Assembly (NCBI RefSeq): GCF_014212175.1
Contig: NZ_JACJVR010000019.1
Span: forward strand, 62,001-126,000
DNA from: Cohnella xylanilytica
GTDB lineage: Bacteria > Bacillota > Bacilli > Paenibacillales > Paenibacillaceae
Length of the DNA: 64,000 nt
Direction: 5' to 3'
Notes under the pieces: model-generated
What the model saw: only the letters and a program-made list of their open reading frames with translations
Told to the model about the DNA's origin: nothing
The model's database searches: none
Made by a program: the position numbers and the translations under genes
Part shown: piece after piece, positions 34,265 to 42,469 of the stretch
How the letters are laid out: each line of letters opens with the position of its first letter
Numbering within the stretch: the stretch's first letter is position 1

Positions 34265-36072
34265 GCCCCGACTCCCGCTTCTGCCGCTTCATTCGAGCCG
34301 CTGCGCGGTTCCCGCTCGGTCTCGAACGTAGAAGCCATCTCGAAGTACAGCCGGGAGCTTCGCATCAGCTCGGCGTGCGTGCCTTCCGCGACGACCCGGC
34401 CGTGCTCCATGACGATGATTCGGTCCGCGTTCTCGATCGTTCGCAGCCGGTGCGTCGAGACGAAGACCGTCCTGCCGGCCATTGACGAACGGATGGCGTC
34501 CATCACTTCGTTCTCGGTCAGCTGGTCCAACGCGGAGGTCGGCTCGTCGAGGACGAGAATCCCGGGCCGGCGGAGCAGCGCCCGGGCGATCGCGATCCGC
34601 TGCCGCTGCCCGCCGGACAGCTGGAAGCCCTTATGATCGATTCGCGTCCGCAGGCCGTCCGGCAAGCTCTCGACCAGCGCGCCCAGATCGGCCAGCCGGG
34701 CCGCTTCCGCCACTTCTTCCTCCGTCGCGTCCAGCCTCCCGATCGCGATATTCTCGTAGAGCGTTCCCCGGAACAGGTAAGACTCCTGGAACACGGCCCC
34801 GAACCGGCGGACGATCTCCTTCCGGGTCATCTCCTCCAGCGGCCGGCCTCCGACGACGACGGTTCCGCCGCTGATCGGCATAAGGCCGAGAAGCGTTCGG
34901 AACAGCGTCGTCTTGCCCGACCCGCTCCTTCCGACGAACGCGTAGATCTTGCCCGCCGGGAGCGAGAGCGTCACGTCCTTCAAAATGCGAACCCCGTCGT
35001 ATTCCACCTGCAAATCCCGGATCTCCACTCCCACTCCCGCTCCTGCCGGCTCCGCTCCCGCCGGCTCCGCTTCCGCCTCCTCGGCCGCCCGTTCGTTGCG
35101 GGCATACGCGTCGACGGGCGTCGCCAGGAATTGCTCGATTCGCGCCATGGCGACCTCCGAGCTCTGCAGCTCGCCGTAGAAGTTGTTCAACTGCTGGATC
35201 GGGTTAAGCGCGTTATGCAGGTACGAGACCGAGGCGACCATCATGCCGACCGACAGGGCTCCGTCCAACACCTGGCTGCTGCCGATCCAGTAGACGACGG
35301 CGATAATGGCGCTGATCAGAAGCCCGCCCGTCTGGTACGACATGACGCGGAACAGCGTCTCCCGGGTGCTGGCCCGCACCAGGCCGCGGTACATGCTCTC
35401 GTTCCGGCCTTGCTCCCAGCCCTCCAGGCCGAACACGCGGATCTCCCTGGAGCCTTCGATCGATTCGTACAGGTGCGTCCCGATCTCTTCGTTATGGGTC
35501 CTCACCTGCCCCGCATAGCCGGCCAGCGGCCGTCGGAACAGTCTGGGCGAGAGCAGCAGGAACGGGCTGCAGGCCACGGCGACGACGCCGAGCCTCCAAT
35601 CCATGTAGAACAGAATTCCGAACGCCGCGACCATCATGAACAGCTGGGACAGCATCTCCACGATCACGTGATTCAGGAAGTTGCCCAAGGTGGCCGCGTC
35701 CATGCCGAGCAGCGCCGTGAACTTGCCCGCCCCCGGCTTCTCGATGTCGGGAAGGGGGATGGCGCGCGTGTGCCGGAGCAGGACGTCCCGAATGTCCAGC
35801 GTATGGCGAATGCCCAAGTAGCGGAACAGGCCGGAGCGGACGAAGGAGAACAGGATGGACAAGACCGCAAGTCCAAGCGACAAGCCCAGGAGCGGGAGCA
35901 CGAGAGCCTTGTCGCCTTCGATCAGGACGTCGTCGATCAGATAAGCGAAGATCATCGGCTGCGCCATCGTCAATGCGAGCTGGATCAACGTGCACGCGTA
36001 GGCGGTCGACGTCAGCGGCCACCGGACGTTCACGTGCGGAGACAATCTCATGAACAGCTTAAACCCGTGCAT
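34261..36072 (-). CDS. ABC exporter, fused membrane and ATPase domains
   Basis: About 603 residues from the ATG at 36072. The N-terminal 310 residues hold six membrane helices; the ATPase half has Walker A GRSGSGKTT, signature LSGGQ and Walker B ILVLDEPTSALD, with the D-loop and H-loop (STHR) intact. A half-transporter that should act as a homodimer. A linker with AEAEPAGAEPAGA repeats joins the domains. Lying inside the operon, it is the likely exporter of the cluster product. No dedicated importer or siderophore receptor is present in the block. Confidence 0.92.
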   Translation of the reverse strand: MHGFKLFMRLSPHVNVRWPLTSTAYACTLIQLALTMAQPMIFAYLIDDVLIEGDKALVLPLLGLSLGLAVLSILFSFVRSGLFRYLGIRHTLDIRDVLLRHTRAIPLPDIEKPGAGKFTALLGMDAATLGNFLNHVIVEMLSQLFMMVAAFGILFYMDWRLGVVAVACSPFLLLSPRLFRRPLAGYAGQVRTHNEEIGTHLYESIEGSREIRVFGLEGWEQGRNESMYRGLVRASTRETLFRVMSYQTGGLLISAIIAVVYWIGSSQVLDGALSVGMMVASVSYLHNALNPIQQLNNFYGELQSSEVAMARIEQFLATPVDAYARNERAAEEAEAEPAGAEPAGAGVGVEIRDLQVEYDGVRILKDVTLSLPAGKIYAFVGRSGSGKTTLFRTLLGLMPISGGTVVVGGRPLEEMTRKEIVRRFGAVFQESYLFRGTLYENIAIGRLDATEEEVAEAARLADLGALVESLPDGLRTRIDHKGFQLSGGQRQRIAIARALLRRPGILVLDEPTSALDQLTENEVMDAIRSSMAGRTVFVSTHRLRTIENADRIIVMEHGRVVAEGTHAELMRSSRLYFEMASTFETEREPRSGSNEAAEAGVGA

Positions 36073-37420
36073 GCTCCACCCTCCCGGCAAAATGATGAAT
36101 GACCGGCTTGGCCTTCGGCATCCACTCCTCCAGCCGATCGGTCGTCTCCCACTCCAGAATGGAGAGCGGGGTTCGATCCAAGCAGCCGAACGGAGAGAGG
36201 CGGTCGAGTTCGTACAGATGGCCGAGCCGGGCGAGCGGCGTCGACAGGACGCTTAGCGTATCTTCATCGGCGCCGATCGGGTTCGCCTGCGCCTTCTCCA
36301 GAAGCGAGACGATTCGCGGCATCGCGGCGCGATAGTCGAATTCGCCCGCGCTTGCCCGCGCTTCGCGGGACATCCGTTCCCGCAGCGCCCGGTCCCGGAG
36401 CAAGCGAACGCAATGCTCCACGGCCTCTTCCTCGCGGATGACGGGCCGATCCCCCGACCAATCCACGCTCGCGAACAGCCCGTCCCGCCCGTGCTCGACC
36501 AGCTCGGCGAATCCGTCCCAATACGTGCACAGCGCCGGAAGCCCCCAAGCCTTGGCCTCCAGCAGATTGTAGCCGAACGTCTCGCCGGGATCGGTGGAGA
36601 GGTTGACGAGGACGTCGGACTCCCGGAAGAGCCGCTCCTTCGCTTCCCCTTCGACCGGACCCGCGAAGACGACGGAATCGCCCAGGCCGCGTTCCGCCGC
36701 GATTCCCTCCAGCCGCCGCCGGTACTCGTCGATCCGGTCCGCCGAGGAGCCGGTATACGCTCCCGCGACCGTAAGGACCGCCTCCGGAACCCGCCGCTTC
36801 GCTTCCGCGAAGCACCTAAGAAGCACGTGAACGTTCTTCACGTCTTCGATTCTTCCGATGGCCAGCAGCCGATTGCCCTCGCGTTCCCGGAAGTCGGCCT
36901 CCGAACGGGCGGCCGTATCGATGCAGAGCGGAATCCGGTTCGCCAGCTCGTACCGTCCCGACAGCCGAAGAAGCGCTTGCCGGCTCGATTCCGTGCTCGC
37001 CAGCAGGACGTCCTTGGCGCCGATCCAAGGAGCGATCGACAGCCATTGCTTCAGCCAATAGGCGGAGCCGACCGAATGGGCGATGAACAGCAAGCCGACG
37101 TCCAGCTTCGCATAATTCCGCGCCATCAGCAGGTAAGGAATGAAGGCGGGGGCGTTCACGTAGAGCAGGGAGACGCCGTATTCGCGGGTCAGCCGGGCCA
37201 GCTCCCCGGCCGCCGCCGGCAGCGACTCCGTCACGTTCCGGGCCCAGCTCCGGAGCGATCCGCCGAAGCACTTCGCGAACCGGATCGGAGGAATGCGGAC
37301 CAGGTCTGCGTATTGGCCGAGATAACCCGTCCATGAATCGTCGATGGCCCTCTCGTTCACCTTGGGCGACCGGCCCTTAATGCAGCCGATTCTCACGTAT
37401 CTTCCAACGTTCGTATACAT
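36059..37420 (-). CDS. Glycosyltransferase family 4 (GT-B fold)
   Basis: A 453-residue retaining-type glycosyltransferase. The C-terminal Rossmann domain has LLAIGRIEDVKNVHVLLRCF and the EX7E-type donor site in DPGETFGYNLLEAKAWG. The N-terminal domain reads YVNAPAFIPYLLMARNY, and the last 80 residues are an extra segment. It overlaps the upstream gene by 44 bases and the exporter gene by 14. In context it would attach the amino sugar made by the dehydrogenase and aminotransferase, or glycosylate the acylated product. Confidence 0.85.
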   Translation of the reverse strand: MYTNVGRYVRIGCIKGRSPKVNERAIDDSWTGYLGQYADLVRIPPIRFAKCFGGSLRSWARNVTESLPAAAGELARLTREYGVSLLYVNAPAFIPYLLMARNYAKLDVGLLFIAHSVGSAYWLKQWLSIAPWIGAKDVLLASTESSRQALLRLSGRYELANRIPLCIDTAARSEADFREREGNRLLAIGRIEDVKNVHVLLRCFAEAKRRVPEAVLTVAGAYTGSSADRIDEYRRRLEGIAAERGLGDSVVFAGPVEGEAKERLFRESDVLVNLSTDPGETFGYNLLEAKAWGLPALCTYWDGFAELVEHGRDGLFASVDWSGDRPVIREEEAVEHCVRLLRDRALRERMSREARASAGEFDYRAAMPRIVSLLEKAQANPIGADEDTLSVLSTPLARLGHLYELDRLSPFGCLDRTPLSILEWETTDRLEEWMPKAKPVIHHFAGRVEHARV

Positions 37421-38336
37421 GGATCAACTCCGCTCTCCGCTCGTTCTCCAACTGCTCCAGACGATCCAGCTTCTCCAACAGGCCGCTCACCTGCTCGGCC
37501 CGCCCCGATATCGAGGCTCGGATCGCCGAATAAGCGAACGACTGCCACAGCTTGACGAGCCGCTCCAGCTCGGCTTCATAAGGCGCGGCCTCTTCGGAGA
37601 CCGCTTCCGCGAAGTAGCCGTACAACCGGGAATACCCGAGCTTGCGCCGGGCGAGGATGCCCAATTGGGCGAAGGCCTCCTTCAGCGTCGACGGATCGAA
37701 CTTCTCGGGCGGCAGCGAATCGAGCACCCGGCGTCTGGCCGCTTCGGCCAGCGGGTTCCCCTCGTCTTCCGTCGCCTCCTCGAACAGGCTCCGGATCTGC
37801 CCGGCCTCCGGCCGATGCAGCTTGGCGGGACGAAGGAGGATGCCGCCGCCAAGGGGGTTCCCGAAGAACGCCTCCCGGACCGTGTCCTCGGCCAATTCGC
37901 CCTCCCATCCCAAGTACGGATCCCGAATCCCGTACGAGCCGCCGGGCAAGCCGCGAACGATCACGTAATGCGGCCGGTGAACCGACCGGTAGCTGCGTCT
38001 ATCGTAAGGCAGGTAGTACAAATCCAGCTGGAGAAGATGGACCTCCGAGGGGTAGGCGCCGAGCGTCTCCAGCCAGCTTCCGTAATTGGCCTGCTTGTCC
38101 GCGGCGTGATCGTACCATTCGGACAGCCCGTCCCCGTAGAGCCGGACGAACGAATCCAGCTGGCTTCGGGGAGTGATCTCCGCGGAATAATAGGAGAGAA
38201 TCCCGTCCTCCGTCACGCCGAACGGGGCGTCCCACGAGCCGATGTAGAGCGGCCTGTCGTCCAGGCCGGCCAGCCCGAGTCCGTAGGCCAAGCCGCTGAG
38301 CAGGCAGTGCGCATGGCTCGGCGCCGGCTCGCTCAC
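37377..38336 (-). CDS. Papain/C39-like acyltransferase candidate 2 (BtrH-like)
   Basis: A 319-residue protein with Cys11 in SHAHCLLSGLAYGLGL, H123 in RPHYVIVRG and D139 in GIRDPYLGWEG. The layout Cys near the N-terminus, then HxVxV and about 16 residues later DP is the BtrH/C39 pattern and matches candidates 1 and 3 in order and spacing. The start HC... is especially like BtrH. Its stop region overlaps the glycosyltransferase gene, and its ATG overlaps the stop of carrier protein 2 (ATGA), so the two are likely partners in acyl transfer. I believe a DUF6005-type annotation may apply but cannot confirm. Confidence 0.6.
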   Translation of the reverse strand: MSEPAPSHAHCLLSGLAYGLGLAGLDDRPLYIGSWDAPFGVTEDGILSYYSAEITPRSQLDSFVRLYGDGLSEWYDHAADKQANYGSWLETLGAYPSEVHLLQLDLYYLPYDRRSYRSVHRPHYVIVRGLPGGSYGIRDPYLGWEGELAEDTVREAFFGNPLGGGILLRPAKLHRPEAGQIRSLFEEATEDEGNPLAEAARRRVLDSLPPEKFDPSTLKEAFAQLGILARRKLGYSRLYGYFAEAVSEEAAPYEAELERLVKLWQSFAYSAIRASISGRAEQVSGLLEKLDRLEQLENERRAELIHVYERWKIRENRLH

Positions 38337-38614
38337 GGCCGGGCCTCCGCGACGGACAGCTTCTTCATCAGCCGTTCCACGATAATTCCGACGGTGGCGA
38401 AGTTATCGGAGGTCAGCTCGTCGTCCTCGTAGAAAATATCGAACTTCTGCTCGAGCTGAACCATCAGGCTGACCATCAGGACGGAATCGATGCCGACTTC
38501 CTCCAGGGCCGTGTCTTCCTTGAATTCCGCCGCGAGCTCCGGCCGCGAGATCAAGTCGGCCATTCGTTCCTTCACGAACCGTTCGACTTCCTGTTGCTCG
38601 TAAGTTAGGCTCAT
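38333..38614 (-). CDS. Acyl carrier protein 2
   Basis: A 93-residue carrier with S44 in EEVGIDSVLMVSL as the phosphopantetheine site. It overlaps acyltransferase candidate 2 by four bases. No ligase lies next to it, so it may be the carrier used by the ATP-grasp enzyme and the decarboxylase, which also lack an adjacent carrier. That pairing is a guess. Confidence 0.9.
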   Translation of the reverse strand: MSLTYEQQEVERFVKERMADLISRPELAAEFKEDTALEEVGIDSVLMVSLMVQLEQKFDIFYEDDELTSDNFATVGIIVERLMKKLSVAEARP

Positions 38615-38643
38615 TGCGGTCGTTCCTCCGTTCTATATCCGTT

Positions 38644-39765
38644 CTATACGTGAATGGCGCCGAGCGCCGACGCGAGCTCCCGCGCGATCAGGGCGACGTC
38701 CTCTTCCCGGACGGCGATGTTCATCGGCAGGGAGAGAATTTGTCCGGCGAACGCCTCGGACACCGGATAATCGCCGGCTTGATGGCCCAGATGGCGGAAC
38801 GCCGGGGTCAGGTGAACCGGCAGCGGATAATGCACCGCCGTCAACACCCCTTTTTTCTGAAGCTGCTTCCGAACGCGATCTCGCGCCTTCTCGTCGACCC
38901 GGACGACGTAGACGTGGAACGCGTGGCTCTCGTCCCCGCGGTGGCGGGGAAGCTCGATGCCGCCGATCGGCCCCAGATAGTGCTCGTACCATCCGGCAAC
39001 CTGGCGGCGCGCGCGGTTCCATTCGTCCAGATGCTTCAGCTTAAGCTCCAGCGCCGCGGCCTGAATCGGATCCAGGCGGCTGTTGAAGCCCGGAACGTCG
39101 TGCTGGTAGCGGACCTCCCCGCCGTGATTCCTCAGCTTGCGGACGGAGGCGGCCAGCTTCGCGTCCGAGGTGACGATGCCTCCGCCGTCTCCGATGGCGC
39201 CCAGGTTCTTGTCCGGGTAGAAGCTGAACGAGCCCGCGATCCCGAAGCTTCCCGCCGCCTTGCCCTTCCGCCTCGCTCCCGCCGCTTGGGCGCTGTCCTC
39301 GACGACGTGGATTCCTCTCTCCCTGGCGATGTCCAGAATCTCGTCCATGTCGGCGATTTGGCCGTACAGATGGACGGGAAGAATCGCCTTCGTCCGCGAA
39401 GTGATCCGCCGGCGAACCTGCTCCGCGTCGATCAGGAAGTCGTCGGAGCGGCAATCGGCCAAGACGGGGGTCGCCCCGGTATGGTGGATCGCTTCGACGG
39501 TCGCGATGAACGTGTTCGCCGCGGTGATCACTTCGTCTCCCGGCCCCACGCCGAGAGCCTTGAGAATGAGATACAGGGAATCGGTGCCGTTCCCGACCCC
39601 GATCGCTTCGCTCGTGCCGATATAGCCGGCGAAGGCCTGCTCGAACCGGGCCACCGGGGGCCCGCCGACGAACGCTCCCCTAGCGGCGATCTCCTCCAGC
39701 GACCGAAGCCAATCGTCCCGGATGATCTCGAACTCCCGGGACGCGGCCGAAAACAATACTCCCAT
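38644..39765 (-). CDS. DegT/DnrJ/EryC1 family sugar aminotransferase
   Basis: A 373-residue PLP enzyme that aminates keto sugars. PLP lysine is K186 in SFYPDKNLGAIGDGG; other family motifs are GTDSLYLILKALG, VHLYGQIADMD and EDSAQAAGA. Members with this set transaminate 3-keto sugars (TylB, DesV, WbpE, NtdA). The gene upstream is a Gfo/Idh/MocA dehydrogenase; a dehydrogenase of that kind plus a DegT enzyme makes 3-amino sugars such as kanosamine in other clusters (NtdC/NtdA, RifL/RifK, WbpB/WbpE). The actual sugar here is not known. Confidence 0.9.
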   Translation of the reverse strand: MGVLFSAASREFEIIRDDWLRSLEEIAARGAFVGGPPVARFEQAFAGYIGTSEAIGVGNGTDSLYLILKALGVGPGDEVITAANTFIATVEAIHHTGATPVLADCRSDDFLIDAEQVRRRITSRTKAILPVHLYGQIADMDEILDIARERGIHVVEDSAQAAGARRKGKAAGSFGIAGSFSFYPDKNLGAIGDGGGIVTSDAKLAASVRKLRNHGGEVRYQHDVPGFNSRLDPIQAAALELKLKHLDEWNRARRQVAGWYEHYLGPIGGIELPRHRGDESHAFHVYVVRVDEKARDRVRKQLQKKGVLTAVHYPLPVHLTPAFRHLGHQAGDYPVSEAFAGQILSLPMNIAVREEDVALIARELASALGAIHV

Positions 39766-39797
39766 GGCGCACCTCGCGTCTTATCGATTCGGCAATC

Positions 39798-40796
39798 TTA
39801 CATCCATTCGGTTCGGCCTTCCCGGGAGGAACGTTCGACCAGATCCAGCACCTTCATCGCGCCGACCGCTTCCTCCATCGGGACGAACGGCTCCCCGCCT
39901 TCGAGAATCGCGTTCGCGAACGCTTCGTACAGCGCGGCCGCCGCGAACCGCGAGACCGGTCCCGTCTCCAAGGCCCGCGCCGGTCTTCCCGGCTCCCGCA
40001 GATAGGCTTCCGTCTCCGACACCACGCACAGCGTCGCCCGGTCCCCTCCGATAACCCACATCGGCTCCGGCGCCAGGGAAGCGAAGTTCGTCTCGGCCGT
40101 CAGCACGATGCCGTTGTCCAGCGTAAGACGGGCGACCGCGTAATCGTCGGCTTCGCCCCGGTTCCACGGAAGACGGCGGACGAGGCCTTGAACTTGAACG
40201 ACCCGGCCCAGGTTCAATTGAAGCAGCTGATCGACCAGGTGCACGCCCCAATCCAGAAGCGCGCCGCCCCCGTACTCCGGCTTGTTCCGCCATTCCGGGT
40301 CGAAGGACTTGACGGCGAAGGACGCTCCCGAGCCGAACCGATGGCACCTGCGTTCCACGAATTGCACTTGGCCCAGCATTCCGCTCGCGATCGCTTCCTT
40401 CGCCAACAGGAAGTCCGGATCGAGGCGGCGGTTATGGAAGACGGTCGCGATCCGCCCCGCCTCGCGCGCGGCGTTCATGACCTCCGCCGCCTGGTCGTGG
40501 CGGACGGCGACCGGCTTCTCGACCATGACGTGCTTGCCGCGCCGAAGCGCCTCGATCGCCAGCTCGCTGTGAGAGCTCGGGGGCGTGGCGACGAGGACGG
40601 CGTCCACGTCGCTGTCGAGGAGGTCCTCCAGCCTGTCGTACGCGCGGAAGCCCCGCTTCTCCGCCAACGCCAGCCGCTGCGCGGTAATGTCGAACACGCC
40701 GGCGGCCTGAAGGACGGGCACTCTCCGGATCAACGGAAGGTGCACCAGTTCGACGATCCGTCCGAACCCGACGATGCCCAGCTTCGCTTGCTTCAT
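39798..40796 (-). CDS. Gfo/Idh/MocA family sugar dehydrogenase
   Basis: A 332-residue NAD(P)-dependent dehydrogenase. The Rossmann loop is GIVGFGRIV, the catalytic lysine is K94 in MVEKPVAV and the substrate-side motif is LLDWGVHLVDQ. It probably oxidises a sugar hydroxyl to a ketone for the aminotransferase that follows 32 bases later. In kanosamine pathways this is oxidation of C3 of glucose 6-phosphate or of UDP-glucose. No sugar phosphatase gene is seen in the block. Confidence 0.88.
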   Translation of the reverse strand: MKQAKLGIVGFGRIVELVHLPLIRRVPVLQAAGVFDITAQRLALAEKRGFRAYDRLEDLLDSDVDAVLVATPPSSHSELAIEALRRGKHVMVEKPVAVRHDQAAEVMNAAREAGRIATVFHNRRLDPDFLLAKEAIASGMLGQVQFVERRCHRFGSGASFAVKSFDPEWRNKPEYGGGALLDWGVHLVDQLLQLNLGRVVQVQGLVRRLPWNRGEADDYAVARLTLDNGIVLTAETNFASLAPEPMWVIGGDRATLCVVSETEAYLREPGRPARALETGPVSRFAAAALYEAFANAILEGGEPFVPMEEAVGAMKVLDLVERSSREGRTEWM

Positions 40797-40807
40797 CGGA
40801 CGGCCCT

Positions 40808-41080
40808 TCAGGCGACGCTATTCGCCCGGAGCCGTTCGACGAAGTCGACCAGCGAGCCGAGCGTCTGGAACACGGCGGGGTCGACGTCCTCTTCCGGAAC
40901 GGCCACGCCGAATTCTTCTTCGATGTACACGACCAATTGCAGAACCATGATCGAATCGATGTTCAGATCCTCGTACAGCCGATGGCCCGCCGCCGCGTCT
41001 TCCGGCAGCGCCACCTCCAGGTTGTTCTCGATCAGCCCTTTCAGCCGATCCAGAATCGTCGCGTCGCTCATCAAGCTCAT
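40808..41080 (-). CDS. asbD: Aryl carrier protein, AsbD-like (carrier 3)
   Basis: A 90-residue carrier with S43 in YEDLNIDSIMVLQLVVYIE. The run LQLVVYIE, then VPEEDVDPAVFQTLGSLVDF matches AsbD of B. anthracis as I remember it (LQLIVYIE, VPEDEVDP, GSLLDF) far better than it matches the other two carriers. AsbD holds 3,4-dihydroxybenzoate as the thioester. It sits four bases after the stop of the ligase gene, which mirrors the asbC-asbD order. This makes delivery of the catechol from the AsbF product the best reading. Confidence 0.8.
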   Translation of the reverse strand: MSLMSDATILDRLKGLIENNLEVALPEDAAAGHRLYEDLNIDSIMVLQLVVYIEEEFGVAVPEEDVDPAVFQTLGSLVDFVERLRANSVA

Positions 41081-41084
41081 CTCC

Positions 41085-42410
41085 TTAGTCCAGTCGTTGT
41101 CGAATCAGCTTGCCGTTCGCGGTTCTCGGGATCTCGCCCGCGAACTCGATCGCGCTCGGCACCTTGTACGCCGGCAACCGCTTCATGCACCATTCCTTCA
41201 CTTCCGCCGCGGTCAGGTCGGGGCGGCCGGGAACGATCCGGGCCTTGACGGCTTCTCCCCACACCGGATGGCTCGTCCGATGCACGACGGCCTCGCGCAC
41301 GCCCTCCAGCCGAAGGATGACGTCTTCTACTTCGGAAGGAATCACCTTCTGGCCGGAGACGTTGATCAGATCGTCGATTCGGCCCAGCACGTGAAGCCGG
41401 CCTTCCGACACATACCCGAGATCCCCCGTCCGGACGAGCCTTCCCGAAGCCGAGACCGTCACTTCCGCCGGCGTGTCGGGCGTCCCGGCCGCTTCGACGC
41501 GGACGGAATCGAGGGGCCGTCCGACGTCGGAAGGAGAGGAGGGGTTGTCCCCGATCGCGATGCAGCCGGCTTCCGTGCAGCCGTACTGCTGGACGATCCG
41601 GACGCCCGAATCGGCCAAGCGCCGCATCAGCTCCAGAGGCAGCGGGGAGCCCGAGCTGACGACCTTGCGCAAGGAGATCCGATCCCGCATCAAGGAGGCG
41701 ACGACGTGGAGCAGGAACGGAACGGCGTACACGACGTGCCGGGGCGTCCGTTCGATGAGGCCGACGGCGAATCTCGGATTTCTATCCGTCACGAGGATCG
41801 GTTCGGCGCCGCGGCGAAGCGCCGCCAGCGCTCCCGCGATCAGCCCGAACGAATGGGAGACGGGAACGAGAATGATCGGCGTCTCGGAGCCGCCGCCAGA
41901 TCCGCCCGGACCGCCCGAACCACCCGATTCGCTCGAACCGCCGCTCGAACCGCCGCTCGAACCGCTTGAATCGTTCGAATCGCCGGGATACGCCCGATTG
42001 TAGGCCTCGATCTCCGCGACGACATCGCGCCAGGGACGCTCGATCAGCTTCGGCTCTCCGGTCGTTCCGGAGCTGTATTGAAGCAGCGACGGCTCCGCGG
42101 ACGTTCGCGGGGCGGACGGACGGAGCGCGGTGTAAGCCGTCGGTCCGCCGCCGGCATGGAAGATCCCGGCGCAGCCCGCTTCTTCGGCCTTCCTCCGAGC
42201 CTCCTCCGCGGGAGTCTCGCCGTTCAGCAGCAGTACGGAGCCGCCGCCGTCTATCGTCGTCTCCAGGGCGGCCAGAATATCGAGCGGTTCCGTCAAGCAG
42301 AGCGCGACGAGCTTGCCTTCCCGGCCGGCCCGGGGGATGGACTCGGCCAATTCCCGCTTCCGCCGTTCGAAGTCGCCGCGGCTGTACCGCTGTTTATTGA
42401 CGATGAACAT
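41085..42410 (-). CDS. AMP-dependent aryl acid ligase, AsbC-like candidate
   Basis: A 441-residue adenylate-forming enzyme with phosphate loop LQYSSGTTGEPKLI, motif VQQYGCTEAG, RTGDLGYVSEGRL and the C-terminal catalytic lysine in TANGKLIRQ. Position just before the AsbD-like carrier and a length near that of AsbC (about 410) make it the likely 3,4-dihydroxybenzoate-AMP ligase. Between residues about 137 and 165 it carries a Ser/Gly-rich insertion coded by tandem repeats, which probably forms a flexible surface loop; without it the length would match AsbC. Confidence 0.82.
   Translation of the reverse strand: MFIVNKQRYSRGDFERRKRELAESIPRAGREGKLVALCLTEPLDILAALETTIDGGGSVLLLNGETPAEEARRKAEEAGCAGIFHAGGGPTAYTALRPSAPRTSAEPSLLQYSSGTTGEPKLIERPWRDVVAEIEAYNRAYPGDSNDSSGSSGGSSGGSSESGGSGGPGGSGGGSETPIILVPVSHSFGLIAGALAALRRGAEPILVTDRNPRFAVGLIERTPRHVVYAVPFLLHVVASLMRDRISLRKVVSSGSPLPLELMRRLADSGVRIVQQYGCTEAGCIAIGDNPSSPSDVGRPLDSVRVEAAGTPDTPAEVTVSASGRLVRTGDLGYVSEGRLHVLGRIDDLINVSGQKVIPSEVEDVILRLEGVREAVVHRTSHPVWGEAVKARIVPGRPDLTAAEVKEWCMKRLPAYKVPSAIEFAGEIPRTANGKLIRQRLD
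41886..41990 (-). repeat. Tandem short repeats coding a Ser/Gly loop in the aryl ligase
   Basis: Units such as GAACCGCCGCTC recur with small changes over about 100 bases, and encode a 28-residue run of mostly Ser and Gly. The run sits within the N-terminal domain downstream of the phosphate loop. Likely produced by replication slippage. Confidence 0.75.
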
Positions 42411-42469
42411 ATTTCTCCTTTTCTATCAATGAATGCGTTATCTTGTTCGAAGGCGAAGGCGCCGACTCT

